A stretch of DNA of 40,229 nucleotides from an uncultured Faecalibacterium sp. (lineage in GTDB: Bacteria > Bacillota > Clostridia > Oscillospirales > Ruminococcaceae). Both the position numbers and the translations under genes were made by a program. Below the pieces are notes generated by a model. The model saw only the letters and a program-made list of their open reading frames with translations. It was not told the origin of the DNA and ran no database searches. The stretch spans positions 1-40,229 of the forward strand of contig CAKSZE010000009.1 of NCBI GenBank assembly GCA_934525325.1, written 5' to 3'. Positions 32,213-40,229 of this stretch are shown here, piece after piece (the stretch's first letter is position 1; each line of letters begins with the position of its first letter).

Positions 32213-33502
32213 TTATCTTGTCTCAATTGGCCGGGTGGTCTGCTCCCCGCTGCGGGTCACGAGGGAACCGGCGGGCACTTTGCCCCGGATGATGCAGCCC
32301 GCGCCGATGACGCAGTTCTCCCCGATATCCGCACCCTTGAGCAGCACCACGTCCGAAGCGACCCAGCAGTTGCGCCCGACGGTGATGCAGCCTGCAACGC
32401 ACGCCCGGCTGACGCCTTCCTCCCGGCTGAAGCGGTGGTTGTTATCAAAGATCTTCACCCCGGGGCCGAAAAGGGTGTTCTCGCCAATGGTTATCTTTCC
32501 AAGACAGCTGATGACCGCGCCGTCGTTGAAGTAGACCCCGCTGCCGATGTTCAGCCGGCTGGAATAGCCGGTGGTGATAAACACTCTGCCATCGCTCTCC
32601 ACCCGGTCGCCCAGCGTCACCCGGGAGCCGCTGTTCAGCCGCAGCCGGAGTTCTTTGTCCAGCAGGATGCAGCGGCCAAATTGCAGCCCGCGGCAGCTGA
32701 ACCATTTTTTCCATTGCAGGCGGCAGCGGTTATGCAGGCTGCGCCGTTTTTCCCGCAGCCAGCGGGGCGAACACTGCCGCAGCCACATACACCAGCGCCC
32801 GGCCTTTGTACACTTGAAGCGCTTGCGCCAGCGGTTTGCCTTATCACCGCTTTGCCAGCTGCCCTGATAGTAGTGGATGCCAAAGGTGCGCGGTGTCCGC
32901 TGCATCCGCTCGGTCACATAATCAAAGGGCGAAAAGCAGTCGGTAGGCAGCACCAGAAAACCGTCCAGCTCCTGCTGCTCGTTTTTCTGCTGTAAGCCGG
33001 CCTTGGTAAACAGCGGAGTGTCCCGCTGGGTGCAGGTGCGCAGATCCGGCTCGCCGGTCTCCAGCAGAAAGGAAGCATTCCGGTAAGCCGCCAGCATTTT
33101 GCCGATCATCTCACAGCCCGGCTCTGCGCCCACGCCGGAGCCGGTGTTCACCAGCAGCGTGCGGCCATAGGGCGAAGGCGCACTGTGCTCCATGCCGATA
33201 AAGCCCTTATACTCCAACAGCTCGTCCAGCGGGCGCACCAGTTCCACGTCCGTGTCCAGATAGATGCCGCCGTACTCGTACAGCACCGCCAGCCGCACAT
33301 AGTCCGACACAAAGGCATATTTTTTTGCCGCATACGCCTGCTGTGCGTAGCGGTTTGTGCTGATATCAAAGCTCTGCTCGTTCCACGCCATGATTTTGTA
33401 ATCCGGGCAGTATTTCTTCCAGCTTTCCATACATTTTTGGCTCTCCGGGCTGATGGGCCCGCCGCCGAACCAGCAATAATGGATGATCTTGGGGATGCTC
33501 AT
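32213..33502 (-). CDS. Bifunctional GT32-type glycosyltransferase / hexapeptide acyltransferase
   Basis: The 429-residue protein fuses two enzymes. Residues 1-230 form a GT32-like sugar transferase (IPKIIHYCWFGGGP, YAFVSDYVRLAVLYEYGGIYLDTDVE with the DxD motif). A basic Arg/Trp-rich linker (225-270) follows. Residues 275-429 form a left-handed beta-helix acyltransferase with hexapeptide turns and the catalytic-type DNNHRFSREEG segment (His in NNHRF), ending CIIRGKVPAGSLVTR. The pairing suggests sugar transfer followed by O-acetylation in a surface glycan. The gene stands alone behind a strong promoter. Confidence 0.85.
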   Translation of the reverse strand: MSIPKIIHYCWFGGGPISPESQKCMESWKKYCPDYKIMAWNEQSFDISTNRYAQQAYAAKKYAFVSDYVRLAVLYEYGGIYLDTDVELVRPLDELLEYKGFIGMEHSAPSPYGRTLLVNTGSGVGAEPGCEMIGKMLAAYRNASFLLETGEPDLRTCTQRDTPLFTKAGLQQKNEQQELDGFLVLPTDCFSPFDYVTERMQRTPRTFGIHYYQGSWQSGDKANRWRKRFKCTKAGRWCMWLRQCSPRWLREKRRSLHNRCRLQWKKWFSCRGLQFGRCILLDKELRLRLNSGSRVTLGDRVESDGRVFITTGYSSRLNIGSGVYFNDGAVISCLGKITIGENTLFGPGVKIFDNNHRFSREEGVSRACVAGCITVGRNCWVASDVVLLKGADIGENCVIGAGCIIRGKVPAGSLVTRSGEQTTRPIETR

Positions 33503-33550
33503 GACTGTTCCTCCTTTTTTCTCCGCAAATTCCCCAGTCTTTACGACCTT

Positions 33551-33580
33551 ATTTTACAAAAGTCCACATTTTCTTGTCAA
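33551..33580 (-). promoter_or_regulatory. Strong promoter of the glycosyltransferase-acyltransferase gene
   Basis: On the minus strand a consensus TTGACA (33575-33580) and TAAAAT (33551-33556) are 18 bp apart, 49 nt before the start codon. Confidence 0.75.
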
Positions 33581-33620
33581 GTTTCCCCAGCGTATTTTTC
33601 CGTGCCTTCCCGTAAAAAGA

Positions 33621-33650
33621 TTGCCGCCCCGCCGCCCGGTGTGGTATACT
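33621..33650 (+). promoter_or_regulatory. Sigma-A promoter upstream of the two-component operon
   Basis: TTGCCG (33621-33626) and TATACT (33645-33650) are 18 bp apart. Transcription would start near 33657 and cross the repeat region at 33681-33709. Confidence 0.5.
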
Positions 33651-33680
33651 GGGTGCAGACGGTTTTGTTTTTCCAAACCA

Positions 33681-33709
33681 TTCACTTAAAATTCACAGCT
33701 TTTTCCAAT
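33681..33709 (+). promoter_or_regulatory. PhoP/OmpR-type operator: three direct repeats at 11-bp spacing
   Basis: TTCAC at 33681, TTCAC at 33692 and TTCCA at 33703 start exactly 11 bp apart, the helical period bound by PhoP/OmpR-class regulators. A TAAAAT box at 33718-33723 lies correctly downstream for an activated promoter, and the regulator gene starts at 33764, suggesting autoregulation. Confidence 0.5.
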
Positions 33710-33763
33710 TCTTGCATTAAAATAGAGCTGTATACTGATAAATGATAGGAGGAGTCCTGTTTT

Positions 33764-34450
33764 ATGGCAAAGATCCTGATCGTTGACGATGAGCCCCGCA
33801 TCCGGGAGCTCATCCACGAGCATCTGCAATATTCCGGGTATATCTGCGAGGAAGCCGGGGACGGCTCTGCGGCGTTGGCACAGCTGTCCGGCGGCGGGTT
33901 TGATCTGGTGATCTTAGACCTGATGATGCCCTTTATGGACGGCATGACCTGCCTGCGGGAGATGCGCGCCCGCCACATCAACACCCCGGTCATCATCCTG
34001 ACCGCCCGGGGCGAGGAATACGACAAGCTTGCCGGGCTGGAAAGCGGCGCGGACGACTATGTGGTAAAGCCCTTCTCCCCCCGGGAACTGGTGGCGCGGG
34101 TGCGTGCGGTGCTGAACCGCACCATGCCCCGCACCCCCGAGACTGCCGACACCATGACCTTTGGCGAGTTAACCATCGACACCGCCAGCCATACCGTGCG
34201 GGTGTCCGGCGAGGAAGTTGCCCTGACCCCCAAGGAGTTTGACCTGCTGGTATTTCTGGCTTCCAACAAGGGCATTGCCCTGAGCCGGGAAAAGATCCTG
34301 CAGAAGGTGTGGAACTACGACTACTTTGGCGAGGACCGCACCGTGGACACCCATGTAAAAATGCTGCGCGGCCATCTGGGCAAATGCCGCAGCTACATTG
34401 CTACGGTATGGGGCATCGGCTATAAGTTCGACCCCGATGCCGCCCGTTGA
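33764..34450 (+). CDS. OmpR/PhoB-family response regulator
   Basis: The 228-residue protein has a receiver domain (1-115) with DDEPRIRE, the phospho-acceptor Asp in VILDLMMPFMDG and VKPFSPREL, and a winged-helix DNA-binding domain (130-226) with LTPKEFDLLVFLA and DRTVDTHVKMLRGHLG. A GGAGGAG ribosome binding site lies about 9 nt upstream. The sensor kinase gene follows at 19 nt, so they form a cognate pair. The signal is unknown; the PhoP-like repeats upstream place it near the PhoPR class. Confidence 0.93.
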   Translation: MAKILIVDDEPRIRELIHEHLQYSGYICEEAGDGSAALAQLSGGGFDLVILDLMMPFMDGMTCLREMRARHINTPVIILTARGEEYDKLAGLESGADDYVVKPFSPRELVARVRAVLNRTMPRTPETADTMTFGELTIDTASHTVRVSGEEVALTPKEFDLLVFLASNKGIALSREKILQKVWNYDYFGEDRTVDTHVKMLRGHLGKCRSYIATVWGIGYKFDPDAAR

Positions 34451-34469
34451 CTGAAGGAGCGTGCGGTTC

Positions 34470-36002
34470 ATGCGGCAAACCACCAAAGCACGGCATACCC
34501 TTGGCATCCGCGGGCAGCTGATGTGGTTTTTGTGCTTCATCTGCCTGTTTCTGCTGGGGCTGTTCTGGCTGCTGTCCACCCAGCTGCTGGAGCCTTTATA
34601 CACCAAACACATCGAGACCCAGCTTACCAATCAGGCCGACAGCATCGTGGAGCGGCTGGACGATGCCATTGCCGAGGGCAAGGTGCTGTCCGCCTGGTCC
34701 TTCGGGCAGCTGTCGGTCAACAGCGATTTTTTTGATAAGCTCACGCTGGAGCTGTACACCAAAGGCACTTTGAACAGCTTCTGCGTGGATATCTCGGACA
34801 CCACCCTGCACACCATTTATAAGATCGAGAACCAGTCCTTCTGCAACCTGCACGGCACCTATCTTTCGGACTCTGCCAACAACGATAAGATCATTGCCAC
34901 CGCCCTTGCCATGCGGCGCAAGTGCCGCAGCATGGGCAGCTTTGTGCAGACGCTCAACCCGCCCCGGCTCTCCGGCTCGGCGCAGCTACTGGTAGGGCGC
35001 ACCACCGCAGACGGCAGCTACACCGTGCTGGTGACCACCAGCCTTGTGCACGTTGCCGAAGCCGGCAAGGTGCTCAGCACCCTGCTGCCGCTGGCGGCGG
35101 CGCTCATCTTCGGCTTTGCCATGTCGGCGGCGTGGCTGTTCAGCGAGTGGTTCACAAAGCCGCTGCGCCAGCTTTCCAGCGCCGCCCGGCAGATGGCGCT
35201 GGGCAACTACGCCGTGCAGGTGGACAACCGCCGCAACGACGAGCTGGGTGACCTTGCCCGGGACTTCAACCACATGGCCGAGGAGGTGCAGCACGCGGTG
35301 CAGATGCAGCGCGACCTGCTGGCCAACGTCTCCCACGACCTGCGCACCCCGCTGACCCTCATCAAGGGCTACGCCGAAACGGTGCGCGATCTGACCGGCG
35401 ACGATAAAGCCCACCGGGACGAGCAGATGAACATCATCGTGGACGAAGCCGACCGCCTGACCGCGCTGGTGTCCAGCGTGATGGAGCTGAGCAAGGTGAC
35501 CAGCGGCACTTACAAGTGCGAGCGGGTGCACTTTGACATGGGGCAGCTGTGCGATGAAGTAAGCGAGCGCTACGACGCCGTCTGCGCCCAGAACGGCTGG
35601 CAGCTGCAGCTGGAGCTGCCGGAGGAGGAGCTGCCGGTCTACGCCGACCCGGACATGATGCAGCGGGCGCTGCACAATCTGCTGGGCAACGCCATGCACC
35701 ACATCGGCAAGGACGGCATCTTTATCCTGCGCGCCTTCCGCTGCACCGAGGGCGTGCGGGTAGAGGTGGAGGATCACGGCCCGGGCATTGCCGCCGCCGA
35801 CCTGCCCTATATCTTTGACCGGTACTACCGCTCCCGCTCGGACGCAGGCAAGCAGGGCACCGGTCTGGGGCTTTCCATCACCAAGGCCATCTTCCAGCAG
35901 CACAGCTTCCGCTTCGGCGTACAAAGCACCGTAGGCAAGGGCACCACCTTCTGGTTCGTCATGAGCGATCTGCCCTATGTGGACGACTTTGAGGGCAAGT
36001 GA
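34470..36002 (+). CDS. Membrane sensor histidine kinase
   Basis: The 510-residue protein has a first helix near residues 12-40, an extracytoplasmic sensor domain (to about 195), a second helix (about 198-222), a HAMP domain, a HisKA domain with phospho-His in LANVSHDLRTPLTLIKGYAETV, and an ATPase domain with NLLGNAMHHIG, VEDHGPGI and GTGLGLSITKAI. The sensor domain is mixed alpha/beta, PAS/Cache-sized; its ligand is unknown. I chose the ATG at 34470, with GGAG 10 nt upstream, over a GTG three codons earlier that nearly touches it. Confidence 0.93.
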   Translation: MRQTTKARHTLGIRGQLMWFLCFICLFLLGLFWLLSTQLLEPLYTKHIETQLTNQADSIVERLDDAIAEGKVLSAWSFGQLSVNSDFFDKLTLELYTKGTLNSFCVDISDTTLHTIYKIENQSFCNLHGTYLSDSANNDKIIATALAMRRKCRSMGSFVQTLNPPRLSGSAQLLVGRTTADGSYTVLVTTSLVHVAEAGKVLSTLLPLAAALIFGFAMSAAWLFSEWFTKPLRQLSSAARQMALGNYAVQVDNRRNDELGDLARDFNHMAEEVQHAVQMQRDLLANVSHDLRTPLTLIKGYAETVRDLTGDDKAHRDEQMNIIVDEADRLTALVSSVMELSKVTSGTYKCERVHFDMGQLCDEVSERYDAVCAQNGWQLQLELPEEELPVYADPDMMQRALHNLLGNAMHHIGKDGIFILRAFRCTEGVRVEVEDHGPGIAAADLPYIFDRYYRSRSDAGKQGTGLGLSITKAIFQQHSFRFGVQSTVGKGTTFWFVMSDLPYVDDFEGK

Positions 36003-36022
36003 GCACCCCCCTGTGATACAGA

Positions 36023-36075
36023 AAAAGCACCGGCAGTTTTCCAGATCTTCCAATCGGGAAACTGCCGGTGCTTTT
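36023..36075. terminator. Bidirectional terminator between the histidine kinase and the small membrane peptide
   Basis: A 17-bp perfect outer stem (36023-36039 with 36059-36075), extended by inner CC/GG, with flanking A and T runs. It ends both convergent operons. Confidence 0.88.
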
Positions 36076-36076
36076 A

Positions 36077-36238
36077 TTATGTTCCACTCTCTGCCGTATG
36101 GTAGATGCCAAAGGTGTTGTCCGGGGCAGGCATTTCCACCCGGGAGGCGCGATCGTTCACCGCCCACATCATCGCGCCCATAGCGCCCAGCACCACCAGA
36201 ATGATGAGCCATTTTACTGCATTTGGTAATTTTTTCAT
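36077..36238 (-). CDS. 53-residue single-helix membrane peptide
   Basis: The peptide has a basic start, one helix (residues 10-26, WLIILVVLGAMGAMMWA) and a polar tail ending HTAESGT. AAGGA lies 7 nt before its ATG, which overlaps the pectinesterase TGA by 4 nt, so it is translated with it. No family is recognised. It is too short to be called with certainty, but the overlap, ribosome binding site and helix support it. Confidence 0.65.
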   Translation of the reverse strand: MKKLPNAVKWLIILVVLGAMGAMMWAVNDRASRVEMPAPDNTFGIYHTAESGT

Positions 36239-37200
36239 TCCGTTATCCTTTCCGTAGTCTCCATGCGGCATTTCTGCCGGGCAGCGCGCAGCAGCGCAGC
36301 GGCTTCGGCAGCCGAAAGCGCCTGCACCCACCCGGGGCGCTCCCCTGTGCCTGCGCCGGTGCTGCCTGCCTCGGCAAAGCCGGCCAGCGCCGTGTCGGTG
36401 CGGTCGTTCCAGCCGGCAAAGCCCTCCGGCGCAATGTGCGCCCCAAGGCGGCAGTCCAGCACCGCCGTTTTGCCGGTAGGCCGCCACGGTCTGCCTAGAT
36501 ACACGCTGCCCGCCGGGCAGTCCGAGACAAAATCGCAGTCCCAGAACACAAAGCCCAGCCCATCCGCCGCACCGGAGGGCGCGGTGACCCAGCTGTGCGC
36601 AAGGCCGTTATCCACCGTGCGCAGGGTACAGTGCTCAAACAGGGCGTCTGCCCCGCCAAAGATAAAATCGATATCCCCGGCGATCTCGCAGGCGTGGTAA
36701 TACTGCGCGCTTGCCCGGCGGGGTACCAGCCCGCGCGGGCCCAGAAAGCCGTCCTTCTCCCGCTCTTTCTCCGGCAGAGGGGCGCAGAACAGGGTATCCT
36801 GATTGCCCAGCAGCCGCACGCGGCTGAACACCGCCCGGGCGCTGTCCACATAGGCAGCGACAGCCTGCCCGACCTTTGCGCCGGGGCCTGCATCGTTCTC
36901 GATGGTCATATCCTCCACCCGCAGCTTTTCGCCGCTGAAAAAGGCGGTATAGCTGCGGAAGGTGTGGGTGGGACGCCCGTCCGGGTGCGGCAGCTTGCCG
37001 CCGTCGTTCCATACCAGCCGGGTGGCATCCATGCCCGCGCCCGCAAGGGTGATGTCCTTTTTCTCGCATACCAGCTTTTCCCGGTAAATGCCCGGTGCGA
37101 TGCGGATGACCGCAGAGCAGTCGTAGGGCACAGCCAGCACCGCCTCGGAAATGGTGGTAAACTGTCCGCTGCCGTCAGGTGCAACGTTGATGGTAAGCAT
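36235..37200 (-). CDS. Pectinesterase (carbohydrate esterase family 8)
   Basis: The 321-residue right-handed beta-helix protein matches pectin methylesterases: GSGQFTTISEAV near the start, GNQDTLF (catalytic Gln/Asp region), GDIDFIFGGADALFE (catalytic Asp) and YLGRPWRPTGK (catalytic Arg). It removes methyl esters from homogalacturonan. No signal peptide is seen, so it probably acts in the cytoplasm on imported oligogalacturonides, which fits a fibre-using gut commensal. The ATG at 37200 follows GGAGG; an extension of 23 codons upstream is unsupported. Confidence 0.9.
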   Translation of the reverse strand: MLTINVAPDGSGQFTTISEAVLAVPYDCSAVIRIAPGIYREKLVCEKKDITLAGAGMDATRLVWNDGGKLPHPDGRPTHTFRSYTAFFSGEKLRVEDMTIENDAGPGAKVGQAVAAYVDSARAVFSRVRLLGNQDTLFCAPLPEKEREKDGFLGPRGLVPRRASAQYYHACEIAGDIDFIFGGADALFEHCTLRTVDNGLAHSWVTAPSGAADGLGFVFWDCDFVSDCPAGSVYLGRPWRPTGKTAVLDCRLGAHIAPEGFAGWNDRTDTALAGFAEAGSTGAGTGERPGWVQALSAAEAAALLRAARQKCRMETTERITE

Positions 37201-37247
37201 AAGCCGCCTCCTGCGCCCGGCACTGCCGGGCTGAAAAATATGCTTCC

Positions 37248-37276
37248 AGTATACCCCTCCTTCCCGCAAATTGCAA
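37248..37276 (-). promoter_or_regulatory. Sigma-A promoter of the pectinesterase gene
   Basis: On the minus strand TTGCAA (37271-37276) and TATACT (37248-37253) are 17 bp apart, just after the spoIIE stop and about 47 nt before the start codon. Confidence 0.7.
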
Positions 37277-37293
37277 CGGAAACTCTGCCGCCG

Positions 37294-39588
37294 TCACCCG
37301 CTCTTTTCCAGCCGGAGCACGGCGGCAGTGATATCGTCCGGGCGGCCGGTCTTTTGCGCACGGATGCGGGCAGTCTCCACCAGCGTTTCAGCCAGCTTTT
37401 CCGGTGCGTCTCCCGCCGCCGCCGAAAGCTCCACCTGCTTTGCCACCCAGCCCGCGCCATCCACCAGCAAGCCGTCCGATACCAATACCGCGTAGTCCCC
37501 GGCGGTCAGGTGCACCACACGGCTCTGCCCGTTTACCCCGCCCAGCACCCCCATGGGCAGGGTGGCTTCGCCCACAGCCCGCACCCGCCCGCCATGCACC
37601 AGAAACCCCGGGGCAGCCCCGGCCTTGAACAGCCGCGCCGTGCCGGTGTATAAGTCCACGCTGATGAGGTCCAGCGTTGCGCCGCTCTCGTCCTCGCTTT
37701 TCAGCGCCAGCGCCACGTTCACCAGCCGCGCCGCCAGCTCGGCAGTAAAGCCCGCCTTGAGCAGCCGGGCGGTCAGTTCTGCCGCCAGATTGCCGTCCAC
37801 CGCCGCCGGGCGTCCGGTGCCCATGCCATCACATAAGATCATCTGCGCCGCCGTGGGGCTGCAAAATTGCTGCACCGCATCGCCGGAAACCTCGCCCCGG
37901 GCGGCAGCGCTCGCCGCCCCGAACACCGCCCGCAGCGCCGGTCTTTCGCTGAACAGCAGGGTGGTCATGCCCTTGCAGGAGAGCACCTGCGGCACTTCCA
38001 GCGTGCGGCGGCAGATATGCCCCACCTCCCCCGCCAGCGCTGCCAGCTCCTGCGGAGTGAACCGGGTGCGCGGCAGCGTGACGGCGGCATGGGTGCGCCC
38101 AAGGTCGTCCAGTGCGACGGCGCACTCCTGCGGCGGGGCCCCCAGCCCGGTAAAGAACTCTGCCACCCGGCTGGATTTATAGGGTTCAGGGTCGCCGGGG
38201 CGTCCCAGCTGCTCGCTGAGCACCCCAAGCGCCTCGGCTACGGCGCTGTACTGCTCGGTCAGGGCGGTGCGCATGGCTTCGGAATGGATGCGCGCTTCCT
38301 TGCGGCTGCGGTACAGCGCAAAGCTGCGCCCCGCCGCCGCGCACAGCGCCGCCGGGTGGATGCAGCGGGACAATTGCCCGGGCAATTGCGCCGCTTCCAC
38401 GCTGCCATTCTGTTCCAGCAGCGGGCGCAGCGCTTCCATGCCCGCCATGGTGGCGGTGTATTCCTGCTTCCAGCAGGTCTCCCGCCGCCCGCAGTTAAAA
38501 CAAAGAGTATCATGTACATTGTCTATGACCCAGCGGAAGCCTTCCCGCCGCCGGGGCAGCCCCTCATAGACCGCGTTTACCGTTTCCGCCAGCGAGGAAA
38601 GGCTCTGCGCCACGGCTTCCAGCCGGGTGGACGCCGCCGCACTGCGGGCGGGCGCGGGGGCGCTTTCCCCGCTCTGTGAGGGTTCTGCCGCCGGGGCAAG
38701 CCAGCCGCCGGGCAGCAGACAGACCACCGCCATGCCGCCGCAGGCACTGAACAGCAGCCCAAAAGCGTTTCCGGGCGGCTGCACGCAGAGCACCCCGGAC
38801 ACGCACCCGCCCGCGTAGGCGGCAAGGGTCTCCACCCGCCGTCCGGGTGCCAGCACCGCCGCCGCTGCCGTGGCACAGCCAAGCCCTGCTGCCGCCGGGG
38901 CAAGGGCAGGGTCTGCGGCGCAGAGGGCTGCCCCCAGCACCGCGCTGCCGCTCAGGGCGGCAAGTTTCTGTGCCCGGCAGCAGAGTGCCAGCTCTGCGGC
39001 GGCACACGCCAGCACCCCGGGCGAAAACCACACCCACCGCACACTGCCCAGTGCCGCCGCCACGGCTGCGCCCACCAGCAGCGTGCCCATGCCCGGACGC
39101 TCCGGGGCAAATCTGCGCAGTCCGAAGCCGATACCCGCCGCAAGCAATGCGTCCGCCGCGCTGTACAGCAAAAGGTCTGCCCCGCCGCTGCTGCCCAGCG
39201 CAAAACACAGCGCCATGCCGGTCAAAGTACCGCAGCCCGCCAGCGCGGCGGGCACAAACCTTTGCGGCAGCAGCCAGCGTGCCGCCACGGCAGCGCCCAG
39301 CGCACACAGCTGACACAGGCTGCGCAGCGAGAGCGCCCCCAGCCCGTGCAGCAGCAGCCCCAGCGCCGCCCCTGCCGCGCAGGGGGCAAAGCAGTCCTCT
39401 GCCAGCCCAAGGGTCAGCCCCAGCCCAAAGGGCATCAGCGCCCCGTACAGCACCGCCCAGCCGCCGGCAAAGCCGATGCCCACCGCTGCCAGCCGCCGCG
39501 CCGCCGGGCGCAGCATCGCCCGTGCCGCCAAGGGCGAAGGCTGCAAGCACCGCCCGTCCGAAGATAAAACACCCATCCGCTCTGTCAT
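37294..39588 (-). CDS. spoIIE: SpoIIE-type membrane protein phosphatase
   Basis: The 764-residue protein has about ten hydrophobic helices in the first 300 residues, a central regulatory region with the CFNCGRRETCWKQEY cysteine motif, and a C-terminal PP2C-type domain (about 550-764) with ILCDGMGTG, VLVSDGLL and RPDDITAAV. In Bacillus SpoIIE dephosphorylates SpoIIAA to activate sigma-F in the forespore. All phosphatase metal-binding motifs are intact. The start chosen (39588) has GGGGAG at 5 nt. The sequence is very GC-rich with Ala/Leu/Arg-rich helices, yet long and undisrupted, so the gene is under selection. Confidence 0.9.
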   Translation of the reverse strand: MTERMGVLSSDGRCLQPSPLAARAMLRPAARRLAAVGIGFAGGWAVLYGALMPFGLGLTLGLAEDCFAPCAAGAALGLLLHGLGALSLRSLCQLCALGAAVAARWLLPQRFVPAALAGCGTLTGMALCFALGSSGGADLLLYSAADALLAAGIGFGLRRFAPERPGMGTLLVGAAVAAALGSVRWVWFSPGVLACAAAELALCCRAQKLAALSGSAVLGAALCAADPALAPAAAGLGCATAAAAVLAPGRRVETLAAYAGGCVSGVLCVQPPGNAFGLLFSACGGMAVVCLLPGGWLAPAAEPSQSGESAPAPARSAAASTRLEAVAQSLSSLAETVNAVYEGLPRRREGFRWVIDNVHDTLCFNCGRRETCWKQEYTATMAGMEALRPLLEQNGSVEAAQLPGQLSRCIHPAALCAAAGRSFALYRSRKEARIHSEAMRTALTEQYSAVAEALGVLSEQLGRPGDPEPYKSSRVAEFFTGLGAPPQECAVALDDLGRTHAAVTLPRTRFTPQELAALAGEVGHICRRTLEVPQVLSCKGMTTLLFSERPALRAVFGAASAAARGEVSGDAVQQFCSPTAAQMILCDGMGTGRPAAVDGNLAAELTARLLKAGFTAELAARLVNVALALKSEDESGATLDLISVDLYTGTARLFKAGAAPGFLVHGGRVRAVGEATLPMGVLGGVNGQSRVVHLTAGDYAVLVSDGLLVDGAGWVAKQVELSAAAGDAPEKLAETLVETARIRAQKTGRPDDITAAVLRLEKSG

Positions 39589-39714
39589 AAAAACTCCCCG
39601 CTTTCCGGCGGGGATTTTGTTCTGTTCCCCGCACTGTCTGCATATACTGTAACGCGGGGCAGCGGCGCTTTTTGGCGCGGTGCATAGAACCGCCCCAAAC
39701 CCGCCCAAAGACGC

Positions 39715-39747
39715 AAAAAAGCCCTGCGGCCGTCATTTTGCCGCAGG
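39715..39747 (-). terminator. Terminator after gltX
   Basis: An 8-bp GC-rich stem (39723-39730 with 39740-39747) precedes a T6 run on the minus strand (A6 at 39715-39720). It lies 24 nt after the gltX stop. Confidence 0.75.
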
Positions 39748-39770
39748 ACTTTGGGGGGATTTTGTAAAAC

Positions 39771-40229
39771 TTAACCGTTCAGCTTTGCAAGGGCATCCTG
39801 CACGCGCTGCAGGGTCTTTTCGCGGCCCATCATGCAGGCAAGGTCGGTGCCGCCGCCGGGGGTGCGCTGCTTGCCGGAAAGGGCAATGCCCAGCGGGTAG
39901 AGCAGCCAGCCGTTCTTTTTGCCCAGTTCTTCAGCCTTGGCCTTGCAGGCATCAAACACGGCATCGCGGTTTGCAAAATCCAGTGCCTCGTCGCTCAGCA
40001 CCGGCAGCAGAGCTTCCAGTGCTTCCTTGGCAGTTTCCGGGGTGGTCTTTTGCTTTTTGTTGGCATACATACTCACGTCATACTCCGGCATGGCGTCAAA
40101 GAAATCCAGCTGCTCGGGGATCTCGCCCAGCACCTCGCACCGGGGCTGCAGGTTTGCGCACAGCAGCTTTTTGTCGATGGCGCTGTGCACGGCGCTGTCG
40201 ATCCACGGCTCGGCCTTTTTCTGGAACTC
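39771..40229 (-). CDS. gltX: Glutamyl-tRNA synthetase, C-terminal part (cut by window edge)
   Basis: The visible 152 residues are open to the window end and contain the anticodon-binding C-terminal region of a class I GluRS: DKKLLCANLQPRCEVLGEIPEQLDFFD, the helical bundle, and GWLLYPLGIALSGKQRTPGGGTDLACMMGREKTLQRV. The HIGH and KMSKS motifs lie outside the window, so the assignment rests on the C-terminal signature. A GTG at 40190 is internal and is not the true start. Confidence 0.8.
   Translation of the reverse strand, partial: EFQKKAEPWIDSAVHSAIDKKLLCANLQPRCEVLGEIPEQLDFFDAMPEYDVSMYANKKQKTTPETAKEALEALLPVLSDEALDFANRDAVFDACKAKAEELGKKNGWLLYPLGIALSGKQRTPGGGTDLACMMGREKTLQRVQDALAKLNG

Overview
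The window is one contiguous piece of a moderately GC-rich Gram-positive chromosome. Its codon use and gene content suggest a gut Clostridia of the Faecalibacterium / Gemmiger / Oscillospiraceae type: RqcH-like NFACT protein, TrmK, YitT, DUF1538 with a PII-like partner, UPF0340, SpoIIE, and sigma-A promoters of the TTGACA/TATACT kind. The genus is inferred from protein style only.

Layout. Positions 1-12,830 are mostly minus-strand housekeeping and envelope genes: NFACT/RqcH, Nif3-like, TrmK, DUF1858, YitT, a tandem PII-like protein with a DUF1538 membrane protein, a flippase, a YgjP-type metallopeptidase, an EamA transporter, a lipoprotein, a TAT-exported GHL10 protein and a membrane protein. 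A small plus-strand membrane-anchored gene follows. The stretch 13,375-13,982 holds a 170-bp MITE-like palindrome, a tRNA-Met(CAT) with terminator, and the probable end of an IS3-family element.

Positions 13,983-27,319 are an accessory island of clearly different composition. It starts with a Xer-like tyrosine recombinase. Next comes a ~0.2-kb segment bounded by two 18-bp inverted sites with Xer-like architecture (arms around a 6-bp centre). Nine tightly packed plus-strand genes follow: trypsin-like protease-TM-FHA, PrsW protease-FHA, secreted degenerate-protease-like domain-TM-FHA, zinc ribbon-FHA, TM-PP2C, zinc ribbon-Ser/Thr kinase-FHA, soluble PP2C, VWA-TM-FHA, and zinc ribbon-Ser/Thr kinase-TM-InlB-like-MORN. 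I read this as a membrane-spanning phosphothreonine signalling system: sensors, proteases and ligand-binding domains face out, while FHA readers, kinases and phosphatases face in.

The key observation is that the best promoter in the inverted-repeat segment (extended -10, 17-bp spacer) points away from the nine-gene operon in this assembly, towards the recombinase gene. Inversion would place it about 80 nt upstream of the first gene. The system is therefore probably phase-variable, and the window appears to show the OFF orientation.

Positions 27,485-40,229 return to normal chromosome: an ABC exporter, a YggS-type PLP protein, UPF0340, a TatA-like-anchored beta-propeller protein, a glycosyltransferase-acyltransferase fusion, a two-component system with PhoP-like repeats in its promoter, a small membrane peptide with a pectinesterase, SpoIIE, and the 3' part of a glutamyl-tRNA synthetase gene cut by the window edge.
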